Shown: positions 7,267 through 15,880 of the stretch, piece by piece
How the letters are laid out: every line of letters begins with the position of its first letter
Numbering within the stretch: the stretch's first letter is position 1
NCBI RefSeq assembly: GCF_039939195.1
Contig: NZ_JBDUUH010000020.1
Location: 1 to 31,134, forward strand
Direction: 5' to 3'
DNA length: 31,134 nucleotides
Source: Foliimonas ilicis
GTDB lineage: Bacteria; Pseudomonadota; Alphaproteobacteria; Rhizobiales; Rhizobiaceae
Made by a program: the position numbers and the translations under genes
Notes under the pieces: generated by a model
What the model saw: only the letters and a program-made list of their open reading frames with translations
Database searches by the model: none
Told to the model about the DNA's origin: nothing

Positions 7267-9254
7267 CGCTTCAACATCGCAACAATGAAATACAAGCCGC
7301 CAATACCTGTCGCAAACAATCCCGCCGGTATTTGCCAAGGGAATGCGACGTTTCGGCCAAGCCAGTCGGCAAGCACCATCAGGATACCGCCGAGCAGCGC
7401 CCCCACGTAGGTTTGCGCAAGCGGCCCCCGCACATTCGCCATCCTCGTCATATGCGGGGCCATCAGGCCGACAAAGCTCAAAGGTCCGACAAAAAGTGTC
7501 GCCGCACCTGTCATGCATGCAGTTGCGATGACCACCAGAAATCTGCTGCGAGAGGGCGGAACGCCGAGGGACGCAGCCGACGGGCGGCCAAGCGGCAATA
7601 TCGTCAGCCATCGCGTAAAGAGTGGCACAATCGCAAGCGCAGCAAGCGCGCTGAGCAGAACCAGCCATGCTTCGCTGGCGGTCACAGAATAGGTCGAGCC
7701 CGCCATCCAGACCATAACGCGCAGCATGCGGGCGTCGCCAAGAAACATGAGAATGGACAGGACCGACGAAAGAAGCGTTCCGATTGCCGCACCGGCAAGA
7801 AGCATCGTGGTCGACGCGTTCGCGCTGCCACGACTGAACCAAAGCACGATCCAGAGAACCAGTCCTGTCGCAAGGCATGACAGGAGCATCATTGCCGACC
7901 TATCCATCTGGGGCAGGAAAAGCGTCGCGATAAGAAGAACGAAAGCCGCACCCGAGGAGATCCCAAGCAGTTCCGGGCTTGCCATTTCATTGCCCGTCAG
8001 CCGTTGCAGGAACGTTCCGGCCATGCCCAGCATCATTCCCGCACCGAGCGCTGCAATCACACGCGGCAGACGCCAAGGCATCAGCGTTTCGAGCGTCGCT
8101 CCAGTGGCCAGAAACCAGCCATCCGGGTTGCGACCAATGAGAAGTGCCGAGCCAAGAGCGACGACCAAGCTGGCGGCAAGAACCGCGCCGCCCAAGATCA
8201 TCGCGCGGTATGATTTTAGCTTCTCATTTGAATGCTGATTGCGTGTTTCGAGTTGCGGTCTTAGCCGCCGAAGCATCCATAACAGAAGCGGCGCGCCCAC
8301 CACCGCAGTAACCGCACCGGCCGGAATTTCCATTCCGCCGGACACTATTAACAATGCCTGATCGGTCAGCGCGAGCAGGCCAGCCGCAGTCAGCGGTCCA
8401 GCAATCAGGCGATCGGACAATCGCCGCGCGCCAGCGCCGCGCGCTATCGCCGCACCTGCAAGGGCGATAAAGCTGATCGGGCCGACAGAACCCGCAACGA
8501 TTGCGCACGCAGCCACAGCTACCGCAATGGCCGCAATACGAACCACGTTCAATGAGACGCCTAAGCTTCTCGCCCCTCCTTCGTCCAGTTCCAGAATTGC
8601 CAGTGGCCGCGCCATTAGCGAGGTCAGAATGAAAATGAATGCAAGACGGGGAAGAAGGTCGAGAACGCCCTGCCAATTGTTCTGAACCAGCGAGCCGCTA
8701 TCCCACACGAAAAGATCGCCCAACGCCTCGAAATGGACCATCACAAGCATGGAGCCGAATGCGCCGAGCGATAGCGAGAGGATGAGCCCGGAAAGGATGA
8801 CCGAGGTGGGAGAAAATCCCTGACGCGCAGCGAGCAGGAGAATGACAAGCGTTGCCAGACCGCCGCCTAAAAACGATACTACATCCCATCCAAGGTCGAG
8901 AAATCCAGGTGCCCAAAGCAGGCAGAGCGCCAGCGCGCATTTGGCCCCGGCGAAAACGCCAAGCGTACCGGGTTCGGCGAGCGGGTTGCGCAAAACTTGC
9001 TGGAATACGACGCCTCCGAGTCCGAGAGCCCCTCCGCACAAAAGCGCCATTGCGAAACGCGGTAGCATGACATTGCGTATCGTCAAATGGGCAAGGTTTT
9101 GAGGATCCTGACCCAAGAGCGCGGCAGACCATTCACCGACCTCAACCACACCGGCAAGGTTTGCGAAAAGGAAAGCGAGCGACACTGCGATCAGCGCCAC
9201 GCCCAACGCGACCGACTTGTCGACCGGAGCTGCAATTGTCGCGCTTTCACCCAT
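7263..9254 (-). CDS. fhuB: Iron-hydroxamate ABC permease, fused double-length FhuB type
   Basis: This roughly 663-residue membrane protein contains two FecCD-type permease halves in one chain. The first half has LRNPLAEPGTLGVFAGAK and the second LTGNEMASPELLGISSGA, the same element repeated. Each half ends in a stretch like GPISFIALAGA or GPLSFVGLMAPH, which contacts the ATPase. Length matches FhuB of other proteobacteria (about 660). The start is taken as the ATG at 9254, overlapping the end of the binding-protein gene by 8 bases; the open frame extends further upstream but inside that gene. It forms the inner-membrane channel for the ferric siderophore. Confidence 0.94.
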   Translation of the reverse strand: MGESATIAAPVDKSVALGVALIAVSLAFLFANLAGVVEVGEWSAALLGQDPQNLAHLTIRNVMLPRFAMALLCGGALGLGGVVFQQVLRNPLAEPGTLGVFAGAKCALALCLLWAPGFLDLGWDVVSFLGGGLATLVILLLAARQGFSPTSVILSGLILSLSLGAFGSMLVMVHFEALGDLFVWDSGSLVQNNWQGVLDLLPRLAFIFILTSLMARPLAILELDEGGARSLGVSLNVVRIAAIAVAVAACAIVAGSVGPISFIALAGAAIARGAGARRLSDRLIAGPLTAAGLLALTDQALLIVSGGMEIPAGAVTAVVGAPLLLWMLRRLRPQLETRNQHSNEKLKSYRAMILGGAVLAASLVVALGSALLIGRNPDGWFLATGATLETLMPWRLPRVIAALGAGMMLGMAGTFLQRLTGNEMASPELLGISSGAAFVLLIATLFLPQMDRSAMMLLSCLATGLVLWIVLWFSRGSANASTTMLLAGAAIGTLLSSVLSILMFLGDARMLRVMVWMAGSTYSVTASEAWLVLLSALAALAIVPLFTRWLTILPLGRPSAASLGVPPSRSRFLVVIATACMTGAATLFVGPLSFVGLMAPHMTRMANVRGPLAQTYVGALLGGILMVLADWLGRNVAFPWQIPAGLFATGIGGLYFIVAMLKR

Positions 9255-10149
9255 CGGCAGGGAGACTTTCGACCAATTGCCGGGCAAAGCGGATGGATGA
9301 ATAAACACCGCCGCTAGGGTAGATGACCGGCATGGCAACCACTCGCCCAGCCCGGACCGCAGGCAACGCGTTCCAGATCGAACTTGCGGCCAATTTGCGC
9401 ATTGCCTGAACGGTTTCGCGTCCACGATCGAAATGCACGATGATCGCGTCCGGATTTTCGGCTAGCTGGTCGATACCCGCAGAGGTGACGCCTGAGGCGT
9501 TCACCCGCCCTTGCCATGCATTCGAAAGGCCAAGGCGTTTGACCACGTCGCCAACCATGCCATTGCCTCCAAACAAAGCGACATTCCGACCATTCTCCGA
9601 AAACCGGCAAATATAGACCGGACGCTTGGCTCTCGCCTTTACCGCGCCACGCGCTGCCGACAGTTCCGTCTCGACGCGACGTATCCACAGCGAGGCTTCA
9701 CCTTGAGTTTCCGTAAGGTCCGCCAGTTGGTTCATCAGGTCGATATTGTTGTCCACGGCCGAAACCGACGGCGCGATGGTCGCCAAAGGGATCAATGGCG
9801 CGATGCGTTTCAACGGCGCAAGACCGCTTACCTGCCACTCGGAAGCCAGGATTGCGTCTGGCGCGAGAGCCTGCAGAAACTCCGCATTGGGCTCGTTCAA
9901 AGGCCCAAGATCGTTCACGGATTTGGGCAAGATAGGTTCGGCTACCAGTCGTGCGTAAAGTGGACCGTTGGCAATAGCGATTGGCGCTACGCCGAGCGTT
10001 AGCAGAAGCTCTGTCGGAAGGAGATCCAGCGAAACGAGGCGCGTTTTGTTTTCTGCGAACGCATTTCGAAATGGCGCAAAAGCGAATGGGGCGGACAACG
10101 CCGCCCCCAGCATTACGCGTCTCGTGACGCGACAACGCCTTTGCATCAT
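9247..10149 (-). CDS. fhuD: Iron-siderophore periplasmic substrate-binding protein (FhuD type)
   Basis: This 300-residue protein has a Tat-like signal: TRRVMLG near residues 9-15, a hydrophobic stretch and a cleavage region around NAFAEN near 29-34. The mature part follows the FecB/FhuD pattern, with PTELLLTLGVAPIAIAN and LAPDAILASEWQ early and VYPSGGVYSSIRFAR near the end. It binds the ferric siderophore in the periplasm and hands it to the FhuB-type permease. The ribosome binding site AGGA overlaps the stop codon of the receptor gene 12 bases upstream, which suggests coupled translation. Confidence 0.93.
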   Translation of the reverse strand: MMQRRCRVTRRVMLGAALSAPFAFAPFRNAFAENKTRLVSLDLLPTELLLTLGVAPIAIANGPLYARLVAEPILPKSVNDLGPLNEPNAEFLQALAPDAILASEWQVSGLAPLKRIAPLIPLATIAPSVSAVDNNIDLMNQLADLTETQGEASLWIRRVETELSAARGAVKARAKRPVYICRFSENGRNVALFGGNGMVGDVVKRLGLSNAWQGRVNASGVTSAGIDQLAENPDAIIVHFDRGRETVQAMRKLAASSIWNALPAVRAGRVVAMPVIYPSGGVYSSIRFARQLVESLPADG

Positions 10150-10160
10150 GTAATCTTATC

Positions 10161-12608
10161 CTACCACTTGACGGAAAGCGTTCCGGTGACAGCGAGCGGC
10201 TCGCCATAACGGCAACCCGTCGAACCGGTGCATGTGTAGAACTTCTTGTCGAATAGATTGCGCGCATTCACCGTCAGGCTGACGCCGTCATATTTCTTGT
10301 CGATCGCACCGAAATCATAGCTGACCATGGCGTCGGCCAGAACGTAGGAGGGCGTCTTCACCGCTACGCCAAGCACATCGATGCTGTCGGTAACGTTGCC
10401 CTTGCCGACGTAGCGCAAACCACCGCCAACCTTCACACCCTCCAATCCAAGCGTATCGAGCTTGTAATCAGCCCACAGTGCAAATGTATGCTCCGGAACC
10501 AGATCGACTTGCTGACCGATTTCATATTCCAGTGCGCTCGATAGGATTTTGGCATTCGTGTAGGAATACGCACCGATAATGCCCAGATCACCAAATTCAG
10601 CGCGCGCTTCCAGTTCCAGACCGCGCGAGCGCACTTTTCCTATCTGGTAAGAATCGCCGAACTCATCGAAGCTCAAAACATTGGTCTGCGTCAGATCGTA
10701 GATTGCGGCGCTCAACAAAAGATTGGAATCTATCGGCTGGTAACGGACACCGAGTTCATACTGCATGCCTTCATTTGGCTTCAGCGCTTCACCGGTCAGC
10801 GCATCTGCACCGATCTGCGGTGAGAACGACTGGCTGATGCTTGCGTAAGGTGCGATCCCGTTTTCGAATTCATAGACGACACCAGCGCGACCCGTAAAAG
10901 CAGAATCCTTCTGGCTTGTTTCGATACCCGAAATGCGCGCAAGCGACGTGCTTTCGCTCCAGTCGTGACGACCGCCAAGCACAAACGTCCAATTGTCGTA
11001 TTTGATCTGGTCCTGCAAATAGATGCCGAACTGATCTCCGAGATTGTCGCTGCCGCGGTCACGCGCAAAATCGATGTCTGGATATCCCGAATAGACAGGA
11101 TTATCGACGTTCAGCGGGATGAATCCTGTACCGCGATAACGTTCGCTCTCGTAGCTGCGGCGATAGTAATCCAGGCCCAGAAGAACCGTGTGTTCGGCGG
11201 CACCTGTCTGGAAGCTTTTTTCGACGGACGTGTCTGCAGTGATACCGTAGGAACTTTCATTGCGCTTACTCGCCAGGCGGTCGAGATCGCCGTTTGCGTC
11301 CACTGTCGCGAGGTTACCGAACATGTAGTCCCACTTCACGTCGGACTTGAAATATCGGGCGTTCTGGCGAAGCTTTATGCCATTGTCGAATTCGTGGTCG
11401 AACGAGTAGCCCACCGTGTAGGCATCGCCGATATAACGGTCGAAGTCAGGCTCGCCCAAAAACCGATCGCGCGGAATACGCCCGGTGCTGACATCTTCAA
11501 AGTTCAGCGGGGTCGCAAAGCGCGTGTTCACATGCTGGTAGCTGGCAAGGAGCGTCAACGAGGTTGCCGCGTCGGGCTGCCACGTCAAAGCGGGCGCAAT
11601 GTAGACCTTGTCGTCCGGCGTTTCGTCGACCCAATTGTCGGCATCACGAAGCAAACCGGTCAGGCGATAGCGCAGCGTTCCTGCCGCATCGATTGAATCG
11701 CTCAGATCGACGGAAACCTGCTTTCGATTGTAGCTGCCATATTCGACATTCGCCTCGCGCAAAGGCTCCGGCGTTGGGCGCTTCGACACTGCGTTGACCA
11801 AACCACCCGGCGACAATTGCCCATACAGCACCGACGATGCGCCTCGGACCACTTCGACCCTCTCGAGGCCATAAGGCTCCTGACCGCCATCGTAGACGTT
11901 GGACTGATACTTCATCCCGTCGCGCAGCATGCCGCTGTTGCCGGCAGCGATGTTGAATCCGCGCATCGTGATGTCGTCCACCATACGGCTGAACGTTTGC
12001 GACTGCACTGCGACGCCGGGCGTGTAGGTGAGGGTGTCGGAAAGAGACACGGCCTTCTGGTCGGTGATCTGGTCTTTGGTGACAATCGAGATGGATTGAG
12101 GCGTCTCGATGATCGGCGTATCGGTCTTGTTCGCAGACGCATTTCGTGTCGCAACATAACCCGCGATCGGGCCTGTCGGGCTTTCCCCGCTGCCTTGCAC
12201 ACTGACAGTATCGAGCTGGATGCTGCCATCCGGAGCAATACCTGCCGCGCTGCCAGTGGTAGGATCTGTTATCGTAACCGTATCCGCGCTGGTGAAGCTG
12301 TACGACAGACCCGAGCCCAGCAAAATTCGGGAAAGCGCCTCATTGTTCGTCAGGGGACCAGACGCGCCCGGCGAACGCTTGCCGGCTGCGAGTTGCGGGA
12401 GATAGGTGACCTGTAATCCCGTCTGTCTTCCAAACGAAGCTAGAGCCGCGTTCAGCGATCCTGAAGGTATCGAGAAGGTGCTTTGCGCTCTGACCATAGT
12501 GGGCACCGCGAGGCTCATCACACTCATGCCTGTCGATGCAAGCAACATCACCATCAGCAAGCGACGGGCATGTATTCCCGTCTTCGCTATGCTTTCCCGC
12601 TTCCCCAT
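10161..12608 (-). CDS. TonB-dependent siderophore receptor with STN signalling domain
   Basis: This is an 815-residue outer-membrane receptor. The order is a signal peptide (about 1-41), an STN domain (about 45-115, FSIPSGSLNAALASFGRQTG), a TonB-box-like segment DTVSVQG near 130, a plug with RGFNIAAGNSGMLRDGMKY and VLYGQLSPGGLVNAVSKRP, then a beta-barrel to the end with RNLFDKKFY and a terminal Trp. The C-terminus (a Cys-rich loop and YGEPLAVTGTL) resembles ferric-hydroxamate receptors of the FhuA/FoxA type. The STN domain is the part that touches a FecR-type anti-sigma factor, and fecR and fecI lie directly upstream. The receptor therefore probably both imports and senses its siderophore. 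Confidence 0.95.
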   Translation of the reverse strand: MGKRESIAKTGIHARRLLMVMLLASTGMSVMSLAVPTMVRAQSTFSIPSGSLNAALASFGRQTGLQVTYLPQLAAGKRSPGASGPLTNNEALSRILLGSGLSYSFTSADTVTITDPTTGSAAGIAPDGSIQLDTVSVQGSGESPTGPIAGYVATRNASANKTDTPIIETPQSISIVTKDQITDQKAVSLSDTLTYTPGVAVQSQTFSRMVDDITMRGFNIAAGNSGMLRDGMKYQSNVYDGGQEPYGLERVEVVRGASSVLYGQLSPGGLVNAVSKRPTPEPLREANVEYGSYNRKQVSVDLSDSIDAAGTLRYRLTGLLRDADNWVDETPDDKVYIAPALTWQPDAATSLTLLASYQHVNTRFATPLNFEDVSTGRIPRDRFLGEPDFDRYIGDAYTVGYSFDHEFDNGIKLRQNARYFKSDVKWDYMFGNLATVDANGDLDRLASKRNESSYGITADTSVEKSFQTGAAEHTVLLGLDYYRRSYESERYRGTGFIPLNVDNPVYSGYPDIDFARDRGSDNLGDQFGIYLQDQIKYDNWTFVLGGRHDWSESTSLARISGIETSQKDSAFTGRAGVVYEFENGIAPYASISQSFSPQIGADALTGEALKPNEGMQYELGVRYQPIDSNLLLSAAIYDLTQTNVLSFDEFGDSYQIGKVRSRGLELEARAEFGDLGIIGAYSYTNAKILSSALEYEIGQQVDLVPEHTFALWADYKLDTLGLEGVKVGGGLRYVGKGNVTDSIDVLGVAVKTPSYVLADAMVSYDFGAIDKKYDGVSLTVNARNLFDKKFYTCTGSTGCRYGEPLAVTGTLSVKW

Positions 12609-12665
12609 AACCCACTCCGTTTCACCCGCAATAGCGCGCCGCTGTTTTGCGTCGGCCTCTATGAT

Positions 12666-12691
12666 GAGACGAGCGAGATGCCCGCTTTTTC
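12666..12691 (-). promoter_or_regulatory. Candidate FecI-type promoter of the siderophore receptor operon
   Basis: On the minus strand GAAAA (12687-12691) and CGTCT (12667-12671) are separated by 15 bases. This resembles the GAAAA/CGTCT elements reported for iron-related FecI-like sigma factors. It lies in the gap between fecR and the receptor gene, about 58 bases before the receptor start, exactly where a FecI-driven promoter is expected. The match was made by eye. Confidence 0.5.
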
Positions 12692-12711
12692 TCCCCCCTG
12701 TTCGGAAAAAA

Positions 12712-13668
12712 TCAGATGGCCGAAACGACGGTCAGCCAGGGCGAAATCTGGCGCACCTTTCCGCCATAGGGCTGCACGACGGCTTCAAGCGCAGCCATCG
12801 GCTTGTTCAGATCGAATACGCCGCTTATTCGTTGCTCCCCGAACGATGCGCTGGCAATAACGATGCGCCCATCGTGCCAACGCCTGATCTTTGCGACGAG
12901 CGATGCGATCGCCTCACGGTCGGCGAAGATCAGCCCGTCGCGCCACGCGCCGATCTGCTCCACATCGCGCGCACCACGTTCGAAAACATCGGTGCCAAAT
13001 TGCAGCGTCGCCCATTCACCTTCCGAGAGGCGCTCTACGGTGTGAGCCGAACTCTCTGCAATCTTCGCATCAACAGCGCCGCTTCGCACAGAAACCGTCA
13101 GAAAATCGGAGTCCCGGCTGACGTCAAATGCGGTTCCGGTCGCTGTTGTCTCCAGTCGGTCCGCGATAACCTGAAACGGTCTCGCGTAATCTTTCGCAAC
13201 ATCGAAGAACGCCATACCGGCCATCAATTCGACCCTGCGGGTTGCGTCGCCGAAAGCGACCCGCAGTGCGCTGTCGGGGCCGAGAGTAACGCGGCTACCG
13301 TCTTGCAAATCGATCTCGTGAAACTCGCTGGTCGATGTCAGATAATCGGCACGCACGTGAATGAGCGCCTCTGGCCCAAACAGAAAGCCCGTTCCAGCCG
13401 CTGCAATCGTTGCGGCGCCACCCAGTATGACACCACGACGTGAGAGTATTCCAGAACGCTTCGCTTTTTTTTCGTTTCCGAGCAACGCGCCGGCCATTCC
13501 GTGGATTTCGGCAACTTCCAGCCAGGCCATGTCATGCGTAGCGCTTCGTGACCGCCATGAGGCAATCAGGTCCTGCGCAACGGAACTGGCAGGATCTGCC
13601 TGCAGACGCGTGACAAGATCCAGCGCTTCCAGAAACAACTGCTCGTCATCGTGTCGCGGTTCGTTCAT
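12712..13668 (-). CDS. fecR: FecR-family anti-sigma/regulatory protein
   Basis: This 318-residue protein has a cytoplasmic N-terminal DUF4880-type domain (about residues 9-50, FLEALDLVTRLQ), a twin arginine at 77-78, one membrane segment at about 79-98, and a periplasmic FecR domain (about 108-210, with LQDGSRVTLGPDSALRV and GTAFDVSRD). FecR proteins carry the signal from the siderophore-loaded receptor to the FecI sigma factor. The gene is 91 bases behind fecI and about 100 bases before the receptor. A run of eight A on the coding strand (residues 66-68) lies just before the membrane segment and could be a slippage site. Confidence 0.94.
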   Translation of the reverse strand: MNEPRHDDEQLFLEALDLVTRLQADPASSVAQDLIASWRSRSATHDMAWLEVAEIHGMAGALLGNEKKAKRSGILSRRGVILGGAATIAAAGTGFLFGPEALIHVRADYLTSTSEFHEIDLQDGSRVTLGPDSALRVAFGDATRRVELMAGMAFFDVAKDYARPFQVIADRLETTATGTAFDVSRDSDFLTVSVRSGAVDAKIAESSAHTVERLSEGEWATLQFGTDVFERGARDVEQIGAWRDGLIFADREAIASLVAKIRRWHDGRIVIASASFGEQRISGVFDLNKPMAALEAVVQPYGGKVRQISPWLTVVSAI

Positions 13669-13759
13669 CCGATCCCATATGTCGGCGCTTTGGCGGCTGC
13701 AAAAGCTGTTACATCATATTCAACGATCAGCGGAGCGGGATTTTCTGCTTGGGGCGAAA

Positions 13760-14260
13760 TTATTCGCCGATTTCGTTTAGCTTTCGCCGGATATGGAGGT
13801 AGGCCTTCTGGACCAAATTCCAGGTTCGCGACGTTGAGAGCTGCAACTCGTCTGCAACCTGCTGTAGTGTCATTTCGCCCATTCGATGGAGCACAAAGGC
13901 GCGACGCGTCTTCTCCGGAAGTTCCAGAAGGGCAGTTTCCAGCAAAGCTATGCGCTGACGGTCGTGGAGCACTGTGTCCTGCAAAGGTGTCGTGTCGGCA
14001 GCTCGTTGCGCCTCTTCGCAATTCAGATCAAGAAATTCGACACGGCTGTCACGCCGCCGCAAATCGAACGACAGATTTCGCGCAACGCGATGCAAATATG
14101 CGCGTGGGTTCTCGAGATCGCCGACATGCGCTGCCGTCATGACTCTGACGAAGGTGTCCTGCGTCAGATCGGCAGCCGTCTCCGCATTGTGGCCCAGCCG
14201 CAAAAGGCTACGCTTCACTTCATGCGCGTGTCGAACAAAGAGACGTTGAAGATCTCGCAT
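13760..14260 (-). CDS. fecI: FecI-type ECF sigma factor for iron transport
   Basis: This 166-residue sigma factor of the extracytoplasmic-function class has region 2 at about residues 7-75 (TAADLTQDTFVRVM and AYLHRVARNLSFDLRRR). Region 4 is at about 105-160 (LPEKTRRAFVLHRMGEMTLQQVADELQLS). The following fecR and STN-receptor genes identify it as a FecI-like iron-starvation sigma factor. It probably drives the receptor operon from the promoter at 12666-12691. The operon spans seven genes in the order fecI, fecR, receptor, fhuD, fhuB, fhuF, fhuC. Confidence 0.94.
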   Translation of the reverse strand: MRDLQRLFVRHAHEVKRSLLRLGHNAETAADLTQDTFVRVMTAAHVGDLENPRAYLHRVARNLSFDLRRRDSRVEFLDLNCEEAQRAADTTPLQDTVLHDRQRIALLETALLELPEKTRRAFVLHRMGEMTLQQVADELQLSTSRTWNLVQKAYLHIRRKLNEIGE

Positions 14261-14837
14261 GGTTGTTTTCCGGACGAACTGCGATCTTTAGGCAATCCGA
14301 ATAATGTCGAATGATGGCTTCGGGCTTTCGCATAGGCGAGGTTGAATTTTGTCGCAATGGCAATGATTTAGCCTGATCGGAAGAGCCAACAGGCAGTAGA
14401 CGCTATTAGATGATTAAAACTGTCATGTTTTCTGGCAGTTAGGCTCGCTCCTCATGCTGGTTGGACATTCAGCCAGTCCATATCGAATGCTTTGTTTTGG
14501 CGGAGACTGTTGCCGACGCGCCACGGAAAAGCGTTTCGACGCTACCTAACCCGTGATCACCGGCTTATTGCTTATGTCCTTATCCGATTGGCAGACTACC
14601 GTGAGAACGATCAAGCGCTTCATACAGGTAGGGCAAACTGTCTATCACCGTCTCTCGCGGTCAAATCCAGCTTCAACGTGCGGATCATCTTGGCAGGTGT
14701 GCTCAAGGAGCCGTGACCCGGCTTCCCCCGAGCAGCTTGCGGGCACGCGTCGTCGATCTCGTAGTGCTCATCGGAGTTCTCGATCATCCGTATCCTGGTG
14801 TCTGCCATTGCCACGCATGCTGACATGTATCTACAGC
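14261..14837. other. Long gap between fecI and the glutathione synthetase relic
   Basis: This stretch holds the upstream region of fecI and degenerate DNA before the ATP-grasp relic. A TGA-N9-TCA motif is at 14411-14425 and an imperfect hairpin (AACTGTC / GGCAGTT) at about 14418-14440. Several open frames of 60-75 codons exist on both strands, but none resembles a protein I know, so they are probably decayed or chance frames. Confidence 0.5.
14411..14425. promoter_or_regulatory. Candidate iron-responsive operator (TGA-N9-TCA, RirA-type)
   Basis: TGATTAAAACTGTCA fits the TGA-N9-TCA palindrome described for RirA-dependent iron-responsive operators in rhizobia. It is about 150 bases upstream of fecI, which is rather far. 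One such match by chance in this gap is not very unlikely, so confidence is low. Confidence 0.3.
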
Positions 14838-15296
14838 ATGCGATTTTTGACGAGTGCCAAAGGATACCTCATCACCCAAGCCTATCTAACAGAGGCTAAA
14901 TCCGGCGACGTGCGACTTTTCCTCATGAATGGAGAACCCCTCATAAGCGGTGGCAAATATGCTGCTCTCAAGCGAGTACCGGCGAAGGGAGATATTCGCT
15001 CCAACATTCACGCATCTGGCACAGCCCGAAAAGTAAAAGTTACGGACTCGATGCTGTCCGTGGCGGCGACAGTCCGTCCCAAGCTACTCGAGACAGGGAT
15101 GTTTCTGGTCGGGCTCGACATCGTCGGTGACAAATTGCTGGAGATAAATGTCTATACACCAGGGGGCCTGGGTAGATTGACGAAAATGTATGGCGTGAAT
15201 TTCGCGGAAGCCGTCATCCTATCTCTCGAAGAAAAACTACGAATCCGCTCGTCATATGGTCGCGCGTTAACGAATGCGCGTCTGGCAACGCTCTGA
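14838..15296 (+). pseudogene. gshB: Glutathione synthetase-like ATP-grasp C-terminal fragment
   Basis: From the ATG at 14838 the translation matches the last third of bacterial glutathione synthetase: EAKSGDVRLFLMNGEPL, then RVPAKGDIRSNIHASG, then GMFLVGLDIVGDKLLEIN and PGGL. These are the glycine-rich and metal-binding segments of the ATP-grasp domain. About 150 residues are present against roughly 310 in the full enzyme. The N-terminal half with the glutamylcysteine site is absent, and the frame upstream has no similarity. It is a truncated relic or, less likely, a short ATP-grasp protein. Confidence 0.8.
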
Positions 15297-15358
15297 CGAG
15301 GCGCGCTCGGGTGTTGTCACATTGTCTGAATTAAGGCGCTGAAGGACATCGCTCCGGT

Positions 15359-15646
15359 TCACAAATGAATTGAAGCGCGACGGCCTTCCATCCAATCGAT
15401 AGGCGGCATTGGCTGGCGCTGGGAATCCGAAACGGAAACCAAGGGTTCATCGTCAAATTCACGGTAAAAACAAGCCAGATCGAGCAAATCCAGTCGTCCG
15501 TGCCGTGTCATGATCGTTGGCTTGTCCAGAGAGCGCACCATCTGAAAATGGATCAGGTCGGTGTGGAAATGCGGCACGTCGAAATTGCTGGCCATTTGCC
15601 GGACCTCTTCCAGCATAAGCAAATGATGAGGTAGCGTGTCAGTCAC
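15359..15646 (-). CDS. Hypothetical protein, 95 residues
   Basis: The frame runs from a GTG at 15646 to a stop at 15359 and gives a soluble, slightly acidic protein with no signal peptide or membrane segment. Segments such as HLLMLEEVRQMASNFDVPHF and HGRLDLLDLACFYREFD look like a real folded protein, not a shadow frame, and no better frame overlaps it. I do not recognise the family. The start has no clear ribosome binding site. It is convergent with the ATP-grasp relic. Confidence 0.5.
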   Translation of the reverse strand: MTDTLPHHLLMLEEVRQMASNFDVPHFHTDLIHFQMVRSLDKPTIMTRHGRLDLLDLACFYREFDDEPLVSVSDSQRQPMPPIDWMEGRRASIHL

Positions 15647-15880
15647 TGAAGGGTCGAGCCGCAGACTGGAATTGCTGCAATTTATCAGTCGCGCAGATGT
15701 CCTGGAACTCGGTGGCGTCGGATGTCAGACGTTCGAACTTCCGAAGGCAGCGCGCAATCACTATTTCCATTAAAAGCTTCTTCCATCATTGTCCCTGTGG
15801 TAGAATATCTCTCGCGAACCGTCGAAACCAATCCGGTAATAAGGCCGGTTTTTCATGGTATCCTGCAGCGACTATAGCCG

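Noticed and set aside
7267..7878. N-terminal extension of the FhuF frame by about 200 residues
   Set aside because: It overlaps the permease gene; the ATGA overlap at 7263-7266 gives a normal FhuF length.
10965..11696. Forward frame of 243 codons opposite the TonB receptor
   Set aside because: It is a shadow of the receptor gene, whose domains are unmistakable on the minus strand.
14492..14826. Open frames on both strands before the glutathione synthetase relic
   Set aside because: They show no motif, no good start site and no similarity to the missing part of the enzyme.
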